Of a stretch of DNA of 7,940 nt, positions 1 to 7,940 are shown in pieces; position 1 is the stretch's first letter; every line of letters starts with the position of its first letter. Under the pieces are notes generated by a model. It was not told the DNA's origin. It did no database searches and was given only the letters and a program-made list of their open reading frames with translations. The position numbers and the translations under genes were made by a program. The stretch is taken from contig JAIDMU010000076.1 of NCBI GenBank assembly GCA_029050415.1, forward strand, positions 1 to 7,940, in the 5' to 3' direction. Source of the DNA: Malacoplasma sp. (GTDB taxonomy: Bacteria; Bacillota_I; Bacilli_A; Mycoplasmatales; Mycoplasmoidaceae).

Positions 1-42
1 GTTACTCATATTAGATATGTAAAAAAAATAGAAGTTTATTAA
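1..42 (+). CDS. Possible C-terminal end of a rightward gene (partial)
   Basis: Frame 1 is open from the window edge for 13 codons (VTHIRYVKKIEVY) and ends at TAA 40-42. The other two rightward frames hit stops by position 22. The stop sits immediately before the hairpin at 43-86, which mirrors the stop codon of the leftward gene on the other side. That symmetry is what a convergent gene pair sharing one terminator looks like. Thirteen codons are too few to identify a product, and open runs of this length occur by chance, so this is a weak call. Confidence 0.3.
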   Translation, partial: VTHIRYVKKIEVY

Positions 43-86
43 AAAAAATATAGAAAAAGTCATTTTTAACTTTTTCTATATTTTTT
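43..86. terminator. Perfect 17-bp hairpin, probable bidirectional terminator
   Basis: Bases 43-59 are exactly complementary to 70-86, with a 10-base loop at 60-69. The A-rich left arm and T-rich right arm mean that transcripts in either direction form a stem whose 3' arm ends in a U run. The right arm runs into the stop codon of the leftward gene (85-87), and the left arm directly follows a TAA at 40-42. The stem is A+T rich, as expected in this genome, so it is weaker than a textbook GC-rich terminator. Its perfection and its place at a gene end support the call. Confidence 0.75.
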
Positions 87-360
87 AATCTCCGCATTTA
101 ATTGTTTCTTGGATACTACCATCAACTTTTCTAACAATGATTGTTGCAGATTTTTTTCCAGCTAATTCTTTTGCTTTTTTTATTGCTTCATCTTTTGTGT
201 CAGCAAGTGCTGAAACTTTTTTACAATTTTCCATTTTTATTTCTCAACAGTCTTTTTTACCATCTTTACCTTTTCTTGCAGATAAGTAATAAATGTTTCT
301 TCCTTTTGACTGTGTTTCTTTTTGTGTTGATTTAGCATCAGTTTTTTTAGTTGCTGCCAT
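85..360 (-). CDS. Small DUF2188-like protein, 91 aa
   Basis: The start ATG (358-360) is preceded at six bases by GGAG (367-370 on the minus strand), and the gene ends at TAA 85-87. The protein has a lysine-rich N-terminus (about residues 1-20) and then a compact fold. It has an aromatic strand (NIYYLSARKGKDGKKDCWEI), an alpha-helical stretch ALADTKDEAIKKAKELAGKK, and a final strand IIVRKVDGSIQE. This order (Y-x-S-x-R-x-DGKW, D-T-K-x-E-A-I-x-x-A-x-E-L, then a strand ending in DG-x-I-Q) is the DUF2188 pattern, a family of short proteins of unknown function in bacteria and mycoplasmas. One internal TGA is needed as Trp (residue 39). It has three cysteines (38, 44, 89), more than expected for such a small mollicute protein. 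No signal peptide or membrane segment is seen, so it is probably cytosolic. It is transcribed away from the operon at 601 and nothing links the two functionally. Confidence 0.85.
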
Positions 361-531
361 TTTTATCTCCAAATCTATTAATTAAATTTTTATTTTTTAT
401 AATTTAAAATTTTAATTTTAATCTAAATTTGAATTTAACCAAAGAAAAAGACAATTAAAACATTAAATATTAAAAATTTGAGTTTATCAAACATTATATT
501 ATTTTTTTAATCAAATATCAAATTTAAATTT

Positions 532-537
532 TATAAT
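532..537 (+). promoter_or_regulatory. Candidate -10 box (TATAAT) for the rightward operon
   Basis: A perfect TATAAT lies 63 bases before the start codon at 601. No convincing -35 hexamer is seen at the usual 16-18 base spacing, but mollicute promoters often lack a recognisable -35. In DNA this rich in A and T, such hexamers also arise by chance. Alternative A+T-rich candidates lie at 551-556 (TATAAG) and 575-580 (TATATA). Confidence 0.3.
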
Positions 538-585
538 TTCTTGTATAAGGTATAAGTATTTAAATTTTTTAATTTATATATAAAA

Positions 586-591
586 AAAGGA
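586..591 (+). promoter_or_regulatory. Ribosome binding site AAAGGA before the 601 start
   Basis: AAAGGA lies nine bases upstream of ATG 601 and supports that start for the first operon gene. Confidence 0.7.
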
Positions 592-600
592 AAACAAACA

Positions 601-3111
601 ATGAAATCAAAGAAAGTATGAAAATGAATAGGGTTTCTTTCATCAGTTTTTGCTGTCACAGCTGTTGTTATAGCAGTTCCGTTTATTGCATCAACTGCAT
701 TTTTTGAAAACTATAGAAAACAAAATTCTGATGAATATGAAGCTTTAAGATATCAGATTCCTCAAAATTTGGGATCTGCTGTAGCAGATTCAGCTTTTGC
801 ATATGCTGATAATGCTGATAGAATTTCACTTTTACCAGGTGATAATAAGAAATTCCAAGATGCTATTGAAAATACTTATTTATTTGTAGGTGGAAAAGAC
901 TTTTTTCCTGATTGAGACAATAATAAGAACTTTAGAAATTTAGTTGGTATGTTTGAAGAAAATGTTAGATGAACTATGGCTGCACAAGGTGGAAATAACC
1001 CATCTGCTGCTTATACATCATTAGGAAGATTTTGTATTAACATTGCAAAACCATGACAAACTTTAAAAGATATTAATGACAATTATGATTTTAAAGTTAA
1101 AAATTTAAGTCCTAAAAATGTTGTGATGATAATAGGTACAGAATATGCAGAAGTTGAAGATATTGACAAATCTTTAGATCAATTTGAAAATGATTTGAGA
1201 ATCTTTGTTAATAATGCTTTGGAATTAAGAAATGGTACTTCTAATTTAATTTTTATGAAACATTGAAAAATTCCAAACCCAAATAATGATGAAAAGATTA
1301 CAAAATATAATGAAAATATTTCTAAATTAAATAAAAGAGCAAATCGTATTTTATCTGAATTAACAGATAAACAGATTCCAAGAGTATTGCTAGTTGATAA
1401 TGAAGATTTGTTTACAAATATACAATATCAATATTTTTATGAATATGTAAATCATGATTTCACACTAACAAGAATTGGTAGCAATGAAGTTGCTAAAAGC
1501 ATTTTAAAAACAATGAAACCTTGAAATGCTGTAACTAATGCTGAATGAGTTCCAGCAAATTGAACAGATTATTCAAAAACTCATTTAGGAGCAGAACCAG
1601 TTCAATGAAGTACATTAAATAGTAAAAATAATTTAAAAGCAACTGTAGATAAAGTAACTATTTCTAACAACATTGCTACTCTTGAAATTTCTTTTAATGA
1701 GGGGGGGGTAGAAAATGGAGATTTGATTGACTGATCATTTAAATACACTAATTTAGGTACTAATAAAGGTACAATTTTTGTAAAAGATTCAAGTATTGTT
1801 CAAAATAATAAGATAACAATTGACAATATTAATGTTTATTCAAAAGACTTATATACTACTCAACCAACAGATTTAACTAATGAATTTACATTATCAATAT
1901 TTGATGCTAAAGGAAATGCATTTGATATTATTCAAGGTAATTTAAATAATAACAATGTAGTTCAAACAAAAGATAATGTAGCAAGTGATACAAACTCTAG
2001 CAATGATGCTAAAACAAGATTTATTGAAAGATTTAAAGATAAAACTAAACCTTTGGTTTGAACTTTTTTAGGTGATAGTATTGATCATGGTGCATTACAC
2101 AACCAAGGTTTTGATACATATCCAGAATCTGTTCAAAAAACTGTAATGAATGAATGAAAAAGATATGATGATATTTTTGTTAATGCAGCACAAAGTGGAA
2201 ATTTTACAAATAGACAAGTTGATCCATATTTAATTCAAGCAGATATATTTAAATATAAACCTGATGTTATTTCAATTGGACTAGGAATTACTGATGGTGT
2301 TGTAACTACTAACTTAAAAAATGGGCAAGTAACTTATGCTACAGAAGATCAATATGTTAACAATATGAAAACTTTAGTTCAAGCAGCTATTAAAGCTAAT
2401 CCTGAAGTTGTTGTAGTAATTAATGGAATTAACCCAACAGATGTAACTGCTAGAAAGAATATTCCAACTCCTTATAATAAAAAACTTCAAGAAACTTTTG
2501 CACCTGATTCAGGAGAAAGTGAATTTAAAAATTATGTAATTTACAATCAAAGTGTTTATGATGAATTAAATAAAATTGAAACTGATTGAACATTTACTAA
2601 AAAAGACCAATTGTTTTTAGCAAGTGATAATTTACATCCTAGTGGTAATGCTAATTTAGTTAAAGCAAAATCATTCTTAAGTGCACTAGGTGTAGATGTT
2701 GATGACAGTTATATTACAAATTATACTTTAGAAGAATTTGTGTGATATACAGGTGGAACAAGCACTCCTTTTGAACCAATTGGAGTTGATAGCACTACAA
2801 GTAGTGGAAATAAAATTTCTCCAGATATAAAAAAATGAAGTGATTTAAATCCTTTAGGAAAAACTAATAATCAGAATCGTTTAGCAAATACTTTTTTGTC
2901 ATATCAAAATACAGAAGGTAGAGAATATTGGTTGTTAACTGATTATAAAATTTATGAAAATGATTATCGAATTTTATTAGAAGATGGTGAATATACAACA
3001 GGTGCTTGAGCAGTTCCAACAGCTCCTATGAGTAATTCAACAACTGAATTTTGAGCTGGTTTAACTCCAAATGGAAAGATTACTGTAAATAAAAATGCCA
3101 CATATCAATAG
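601..3111 (+). CDS. Membrane-anchored/secreted protein with two SGNH/GDSL-like domains, 836 aa
   Basis: The reading frame is continuous from ATG 601 to TAG 3109-3111 with many TGA codons as Trp. Residues about 7-32 form one strongly hydrophobic segment after a basic start (MKSKKVWKW), so this is a signal anchor or signal peptide; there is no lipobox cysteine. A first SGNH-like domain spans roughly 90-305. Its block I is VGGKD (96-100) in place of GDS, its block III is GTEY (179-182) in place of GTND, and HDFT (285-288) replaces DxxH, so the catalytic residues appear lost. A beta-rich linker follows (about 335-470) and contains the G8 tract. A second SGNH domain (about 485-700) has G491-D492-S493, a block II glycine near 533, GITD (562-565, with Thr for Asn) and D676-x-x-H679. 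This one looks catalytic, as an esterase or acyl transfer enzyme. The last 130 residues are an unassigned, beta-rich tail. The downstream acyltransferase suggests that the substrate is an O-acylated surface glycan. A lipase or general esterase role is the main alternative. Confidence 0.88.
1701..1708 (+). repeat. G8 homopolymer inside the coding region, probable slippage site
   Basis: Eight consecutive G residues encode parts of Glu367-Gly368-Gly369-Val370 of the two-domain SGNH protein. Glycine is otherwise encoded almost always as GGA or GGT in this gene, so a G run in such A+T-rich DNA stands out. With seven G the frame reads into TAG at once (369-aa product). With nine G it reaches TAA after residue 380. 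Either change would remove the second, catalytic SGNH domain. Confidence 0.85.
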
Positions 3112-3114
3112 GAG
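3110..3114 (+). promoter_or_regulatory. Ribosome binding site AGGAG overlapping the upstream stop codon
   Basis: AGGAG at 3110-3114 shares two bases with the TAG stop of the upstream gene and lies six bases before ATG 3121. The arrangement implies that ribosomes finishing the SGNH gene can restart on the acyltransferase gene. It fixes the downstream start. Confidence 0.8.
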
Positions 3115-3120
3115 TTAAAA

Positions 3121-4620
3121 ATGAAAAAAGAAAATTTAAATGAAAAAATCATTCAACCTCCATCTGAAAATAATTTGGCTCAAGTAAAAAATGAAAATTT
3201 AATTTTAGATAAAAAAGAAAATCATGTATCAAAACCATTAGAAGAAGTTGAATTAAAACAAAATACAAAAACATTTGGAAAAAATCCACCTGAAGTTAAA
3301 GAAGTTCAAATTATTTCTTTTAAAGAATCATTAAAGAAAAACTTTAATTTACAAAGATATGAAAAAATGGAAACAAACATTGCATGAGTAAAAATAATTG
3401 CAATTTTATTAGTTGTTTTAACCCATACAATTCAATCATCTTTAGGATGAGCATCAGCAAATGGTGGATCAATTATGGATTTATATAAATTTGCTGGTAA
3501 CAATGCATATGCTTTACATTTTTTTCAAATTTTATCAATCCCTTGTGTTAATTTATTTGTTATAGTCTCATGTTTTTTAGAAAATAAATCAATTAAAATA
3601 AAGTTCTATAAGCTTTTTAAAATGTATTTGTTAATAACATTTATTTTATTAATGTTTACTGTATTCAAATGAGCTATATGACCACAAAAAATTAGTGTTG
3701 AAGAATGAGTTAATGATATTATTTGATTCTATGTAGAAGACCCATGATACTTTACAGCATATTTTGCTTTCTTACTAATTGTTCCTTTTGTAAATTATAT
3801 GTTTAAAAAGCTAACACTTAATGGAATTAATGTTGCTTTTATTGTAGTAATTATAGTTTTTCTACTTTGGAAATTTTTAGCAATCCTTTTTGGAACTGGA
3901 CTATGAGATGGATCAACAGGAATTGCTATTCCTTCAAAAATAAAAGATGCTGTAACAAACAGAGGATATAATGTAATAAACTTTTTAGTAATTTATGTTA
4001 TTGTCCAGTGATTAATTGCTCATAACTTTTTTGCAAGATGTAAGTGATGAGGATGATTAATGATATATATTGCAACTTTTGGAGTTCAATATATTATGGT
4101 TATTTGAACATATTCTGGTATGTTATATGAATATTCAAATCCTTTAGTAATTCTTTCAGCTATTTCAATTTTTGGAATTTTTTATAATTTCAAATTAAAA
4201 AAGAATGTTTTTGTAAATTACATTTCAACTTTAACAATGTACATTTTCTTATTTCACTGAAATGCACTTGGAAAAACTTTCATATCATTTAATCAAGCTA
4301 ATGCTGATTTAGGAAATTTATGACTTTCAAATATCATGCAATCACTAATGTATGAAAAAACAATTTTTTTAGGTGGACTTTGAGTTGGTGATCCTTCGCA
4401 ATGACCAGCATATGTTTTATTGGTGTTTGTGGTCTTAGCACTTTCATTAATTACAATGTCAATTATTTTTGACTTTATGGCTCGGTTTGTAACTGCAATT
4501 CCATGATGACAAAAAACTGTTAATTGAATTAAAGATTTAATGAACTTAGATAGATTTGAAAATCTATTTGTTAAAGATGATAAACCAGCTGAAAATTTAC
4601 CAGTTGCACAAAGTAAATAG
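3121..4620 (+). CDS. Acyltransferase-3 family membrane protein (O-acyltransferase), 499 aa
   Basis: This is a predicted integral-membrane O-acyltransferase of the OafA/OatA/WecH type. These proteins take an acyl group, usually acetyl, from a cytosolic donor for attachment to an envelope sugar. The hallmarks are TM1 (88-105) with IAILLVVLTH and the catalytic-type His102, then a TM2 with SIPCVNLFVIVSCFL (139-153) matching the family's FFxxSGFL motif. DPWYFTAYFAFLLIVP (207-222) matches the WF-x-x-x-L segment, and ISTLTMYIFLFHW (368-380) carries the late family histidine (His379). About ten hydrophobic segments lie between 88 and 455. Residues 1-75 form an unusual hydrophilic Lys/Glu/Asn-rich leader, and the last 30 or so residues are also polar. 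No SGNH domain is fused to it, unlike OatA, and both neighbours supply SGNH domains in trans. The start is fixed by AGGAG six bases upstream. The family assignment is firm; the acyl group and acceptor are not known. Confidence 0.9.
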
Positions 4621-4627
4621 AAAGGAG
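4621..4627 (+). promoter_or_regulatory. Strong ribosome binding site AAAGGAG that decides the 4637 start
   Basis: AAAGGAG begins directly after the acyltransferase stop (4618-4620) and lies nine bases before ATG 4637. An in-frame ATG at 4628 abuts this site and is too close to be used. An in-frame TTG at 4556 would put a hydrophilic stretch ahead of the signal peptide. The start at 4637 places MKFKKR directly before the hydrophobic core. Confidence 0.85.
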
Positions 4628-4636
4628 ATGGTAAAA

Positions 4637-6331
4637 ATGAAATTTAAAAAAAGACTTTTATTATTACCACTTATGGCAATGTCATTTTGTTTACCTTTGT
4701 CAAGTTGTAAAACTACTCAATTTTATGAAATTGAAAGTAGTTTAGGGTTAAAGATTGATCAAAACATGAAAAAAGATGGTGTGTTTTTTAACAATTTTGC
4801 TTTCTTTGGTGGTAGTGATATTTCATATAACTCTTATGATTTATATGAAAATGATGGATATCGAAATCAAATAGAACTATTTGAAGATTATGTTAAATAC
4901 TATGGTCCATATAAAGTATCAAATGAAATTTATGAAAATTACATTTATGGAAAAAGATTGATTTTTGATTTTTCTAAACCTAATGCAATAGTTACAAATG
5001 CTTTAGAAAATTTTGAGCAATTAACTGAAAGTAATAAAATTTTAACAACTGTTTATAATGTTGATACATCAGATGTTACTGATTTAGATGATTCTGCTTT
5101 TAGTGATGCTTTAAAAGAATTGATTGATAAATCTTTATCTTTACAAAACAATACTGGAATGATTATTATTAAAACTCATTATCAAACTAATGATGAATCT
5201 TTAAATGAAAAGATTAATAAAAATAGTGATGCTATAAAAGATTTAATAGCAACATATTATAGTAATGATATAGAAAAATTACAAAGAATTGGATTGGTAG
5301 ATCATAGTGAATTAACCAAGAAAAAAACTCAAAGTGGTGGAGATGTTTTTGTTGAAAAATGTCTAACAAAAGATAATAAGCTGAATGCTTATGGACAATT
5401 AGAAATGTTATACGAAACAATTTCTTCACTATATAAAGACAATCCAATTGATTTAATTGAAACTGCTAATTTATCTACAACAAATATTTTGTATAAATGA
5501 CCAACGCATTCACTTTCTGCTTATAACAGTTATGTAACATCTCAAAATGATGCAACAACATCAACAACTACTCCTTCTACAAGTCAAGATCCATCAACTA
5601 CACCAATTAGTCCAACTGATAAAGTTAAAAATTTTCAAGAATATTTATCAAGTTTAACTTCTGCAAAATGACAATTTTTTGGAGATTCTTTAACATATGC
5701 TGGTTATCAAACTTGAGGTTATAAAGGATATGTAGAATATTTGCGTTGAATTTTAAAAAATGAATTCAATCGTGAAAATGATTTATTTTTAAACCAGGGT
5801 GTACCAGGTGCAACAATTCTTATTAATTCAAATAAACCTGGTGAGTATTCTTTCCCACAATTATCTTTTGTCAATTATGATACTGATATTTTATATGTAT
5901 CAATTGGAACAAATGATGTTGTTAATCATCAAACTTCTGCTAGTACTTATATGGCTACTAACATTGAACAAATTTACACAGATTTTAAACAAACTAATGA
6001 AAATGGATGAATGATTGTTTCAACTATTCCATATTTCTATTCAACTGTAGCTACAATGAATACTATTGTTGATAATGCCAATAGTTCAATTAAAACTTTT
6101 GCTGCTAGCAAAAATGATGTAATTCTTGTTGATAATAATGTTGCTTTAAACAATGTTGTTACAAATGAATTAGGTTTAACAAGTAATAATGCTTTTTCTT
6201 CTTATTATATCAATGAGTTATATGCAGAAGATAAAATTCATTTCAACACAAATGCTTATATTATTATGACAAAAAATATTTTATCTAATTTGAATTTTGA
6301 TTATTCACAAAGTCAATTTATGATGTTTTAA
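4637..6331 (+). CDS. Lipoprotein with two SGNH/GDSL hydrolase-like domains, 564 aa
   Basis: The frame runs from ATG 4637 to TAA 6329-6331 with TGA as Trp (for example residue 288). The N-terminus is a lipoprotein signal: MKFKKR, a hydrophobic core, then L21-S22-S23-C24, so Cys24 should be lipidated and hold the protein on the outer face of the membrane. A first SGNH-like domain spans about 52-260. It starts FFGGSD (56-61), so a serine (Ser60) is present but the usual Asp is Gly, and its end has KDNKLNAYG (245-253) where DxxH is expected. It aligns with the first domain of the protein encoded at 601 (RNQIELFEDYV against RNLVGMFEENV). A Ser/Thr/Pro linker covers about 302-328. The second domain (about 343-550) has every SGNH block: G349-D350-S351, GVPGA (388-392), GTND (424-427) and D532-K-I-H535. 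It is probably an active surface esterase or O-acyltransferase that works on the glycan served by the adjacent membrane acyltransferase. Confidence 0.9.
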
Positions 6332-6338
6332 ATAAAAT

Positions 6339-7940
6339 ATGAAATTTTTTAGAATCAGTGCTTTATGCTTGTTTTGTTTGCCTTTATATGCAACAAATGT
6401 AGTGTCTGCTAACAATTTCATTTTACACAATACTGTTGTTAAAAATGACTCAGTAGCTAATTATACACATTGAGTTAATACAATAAAGAATTTTAACCAT
6501 AATAACATTCAACTTTTTGTAACAAGAGATGCTACTTTAATTTATCAGCAATCTTTAATTGCTTCAAATTATATGATTGAATCATATGAAACAAATGATT
6601 TAAATTTATATTGACTAATCAATGAACAAGATTATTTAGATAAAAAGTGAAATTTTGATTACTTTAAAAAAGATTTTAATAATAGTATTAATTTAATTAA
6701 AAATATTAATGATTTAAATAAAAACATTAATAAACCATTTTCAAATTGGTTAGATCAAGAAATGATAGATCAACTTGTAAATAAATTTGAATCGCTTGAT
6801 AAAAACTTTAAATTAGATTTTTGGATTGCTGATATTAATATTGAATCAATTTGAAAAGAAGCTGAATTTGAAAATGAAACACTACCATTCTATAAATTAC
6901 TAAAACACATTAATAAAATTAATATTTTATCTGATGGGAATTATCAAACTAGGTATTTTGCAAGTGCTTTTGTAAAAAGAATAAATACACTAAAATCTCA
7001 ATTAAGTAAAAAAGAAGCAAATAATAAAATTAAAAAATATCAATTAGATAATAATAAGTCTTTATACAAGGAATTTCAAACAACTACAATATTTGATTTT
7101 TTATTAGATGATGATTTTATTAATGTATTTAATGTAGCAAACTATTATAATTCACCATATTTTAAGTTAGATAAAAATTTTACTTTTTACAATATTTATT
7201 TATATCAATATGACTACTATAGTATGGGACAATTGCTTTTTGAAAATGATAATAATAAATTAAATACTTTTATAAATTTATATGAAAATTTTTTTAATTG
7301 AAACATTCAAAATTTTACTGATTTAATTGCAGATGAAAGCAAAAACAAAAATTATGATCCCAAAAAACCTAACATCTTTTATATAGGTGATTCACTTATT
7401 ACAAGTGAAGATGATTTTTTTCCAGAAAGAAAAGAAGAACTTAATAAAATAACTGAAGCTATGTTAAAAAAATATAATCCAAATGATTATAACTGGTTAT
7501 TTTCCGGTCATCCTCGGTATACTTTTGAAACATTAATGTACATAAATGAATATGTTTTTGGAAAAGAATTTAATCCAATTTATTTAAAAAGATTTCCTTG
7601 AGAAATGCTTTTAAGTTGAGATAGTAAAATGTCACAACAGCTACCAATTTCAAAATATCGACCATTTTTTGGAATAAATTCTAATTCAGAAGACTGATCA
7701 TGAAGCACACTGATAGGATTACAATATACATCTACAGTTATTGAAACCACATGATTTTTTTTAAAAAATAATTATGGTTTAAGTGATTCTGCTGCTTATT
7801 TGCCAATTGATGCTAGTAATTTCCCTATTGCAAAAACTTTTGATATTTTAAGACAAACAACCAGTTATAATTTTGAACCAAATTTAAATTATGAAAAAAA
7901 TTATAATCATATCTTACAAATTCATGATCCCTATTATGAT
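6339..7940 (+). CDS. Exported GT80-like sialyltransferase homologue (partial, 534+ aa)
   Basis: ATG 6339 is the only possible start, because an in-frame TAA lies just upstream. The frame is open to the window edge. MKFFRISALCLFCLPLYATNVVSA is a probable signal peptide without a lipobox cysteine next to the cleavage region. From remembered family sequences, motifs fall in the order of Pasteurella multocida PmST1 (GT80). A strand NIQLFVTRDATL near 60 comes first, then INILSDGNY with D199 (catalytic Asp in the D/E-D/E-G motif; the first position is Ser here). NIFYIGDSLIT (345-355) sits where PmST1 has its TGTTTW loop, and FSGHPR follows with H391-P392 (the HP motif). FPWEML has E422, and YTST has S465 (the CMP-phosphate Ser pair; the second residue is Thr). 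A Lys/Asn/Tyr-rich insert of about 130 residues follows the SDG motif. It would transfer sialic acid or a related sugar from a CMP donor to a surface glycan. The family link is by motif only, and another GT-B enzyme or a non-catalytic homologue remains possible. Confidence 0.62.

Larger units (their letters stand above)
361..600. other. Divergent A+T-rich intergenic region with promoters for both sides
   Basis: This 240-base gap separates the leftward DUF2188-like gene from the rightward operon, so both promoters should lie here. It is almost entirely A and T and shows no coding frame, tRNA-like element or long inverted repeat. For the leftward gene no -35/-10 pair stands out from the background. 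For the rightward operon the best -10 candidate is listed separately. Confidence 0.7.

Noticed and set aside
141..335. 64-aa rightward open frame rich in Leu and Phe
   Set aside because: It is antisense to the DUF2188-like gene. Its Leu/Phe richness is the complement of that gene's Lys/Glu codons, and no ribosome binding site precedes it.
2365..2589. Apparent separate 74-aa gene; likewise 3475-3672 and 6011-6331
   Set aside because: These are in-frame pieces of the longer genes, bounded by TGA codons that are Trp here. They are not independent genes or evidence of pseudogenes.
4556..4636. TTG start giving the lipoprotein a 27-residue N-terminal extension
   Set aside because: It would overlap the acyltransferase gene and bury the signal peptide behind a polar segment. 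The strong AAAGGAG at 4621-4627 points to ATG 4637.
5232..5447. 71-aa leftward open frame
   Set aside because: It is antisense to the lipoprotein gene, which has clear domain content throughout this stretch. No supporting start signal is seen.
5540..5625. Thr/Ser/Pro-coding repeat-like stretch considered as a variable-number repeat
   Set aside because: The codons are varied and no unit repeats exactly, so it reads as an ordinary flexible interdomain linker.
5799..6014. 71-aa hydrophobic rightward open frame
   Set aside because: It lies out of frame inside the second SGNH domain of the lipoprotein, across the block II and GTND region. The hydrophobic composition is a frame artefact.

Overview
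The window comes from a mollicute that reads UGA as tryptophan (genetic code 4). Every large gene here is interrupted by in-frame TGA codons and is open from end to end only if TGA is Trp; TGA greatly outnumbers TGG. The DNA is extremely A+T rich, genes carry AGGAG-type ribosome binding sites, and secreted proteins carry a Mollicutes-style lipobox. This fits the Mycoplasma/Spiroplasma/Mesoplasma lineages; the species cannot be named from the sequence alone.

Layout. Bases 1-87 hold the possible last 13 codons of a rightward gene, then a 17-bp perfect hairpin that looks like a two-way terminator. A small leftward gene follows (85-360, DUF2188-like, 91 aa). Bases 361-600 are a divergent, nearly pure A+T intergenic region. 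From 601 to beyond the right edge runs one tightly packed rightward operon of four genes with gaps of 9, 16 and 7 bp: (1) an 836-aa membrane-anchored or secreted protein with two SGNH/GDSL-like domains, (2) a 499-aa polytopic acyltransferase-3 protein, (3) a 564-aa lipoprotein with two SGNH/GDSL-like domains, and (4) an exported protein, cut by the window edge after 534 codons, that resembles bacterial GT80-type sialyltransferases.

Reading the operon as a unit: an integral-membrane acyltransferase next to extracytoplasmic SGNH proteins is the known arrangement of O-acylation systems for cell-envelope glycans (compare PatA/PatB, and the fused OatA/OafB type). A membrane enzyme brings the acyl group across, and an SGNH partner places or removes it on a sugar. 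A glycosyltransferase with a signal peptide in the same operon suggests that the target is a glycan at or outside the cell surface. This is inference from families and context, but the set is coherent and unusual for wall-less bacteria.

The most notable single feature is a run of eight G residues (1701-1708) in gene 1, between its degenerate first SGNH domain and its complete second one. Losing or gaining one G gives a stop at once or within 14 codons, so the tract could switch the catalytic half of the protein on and off.
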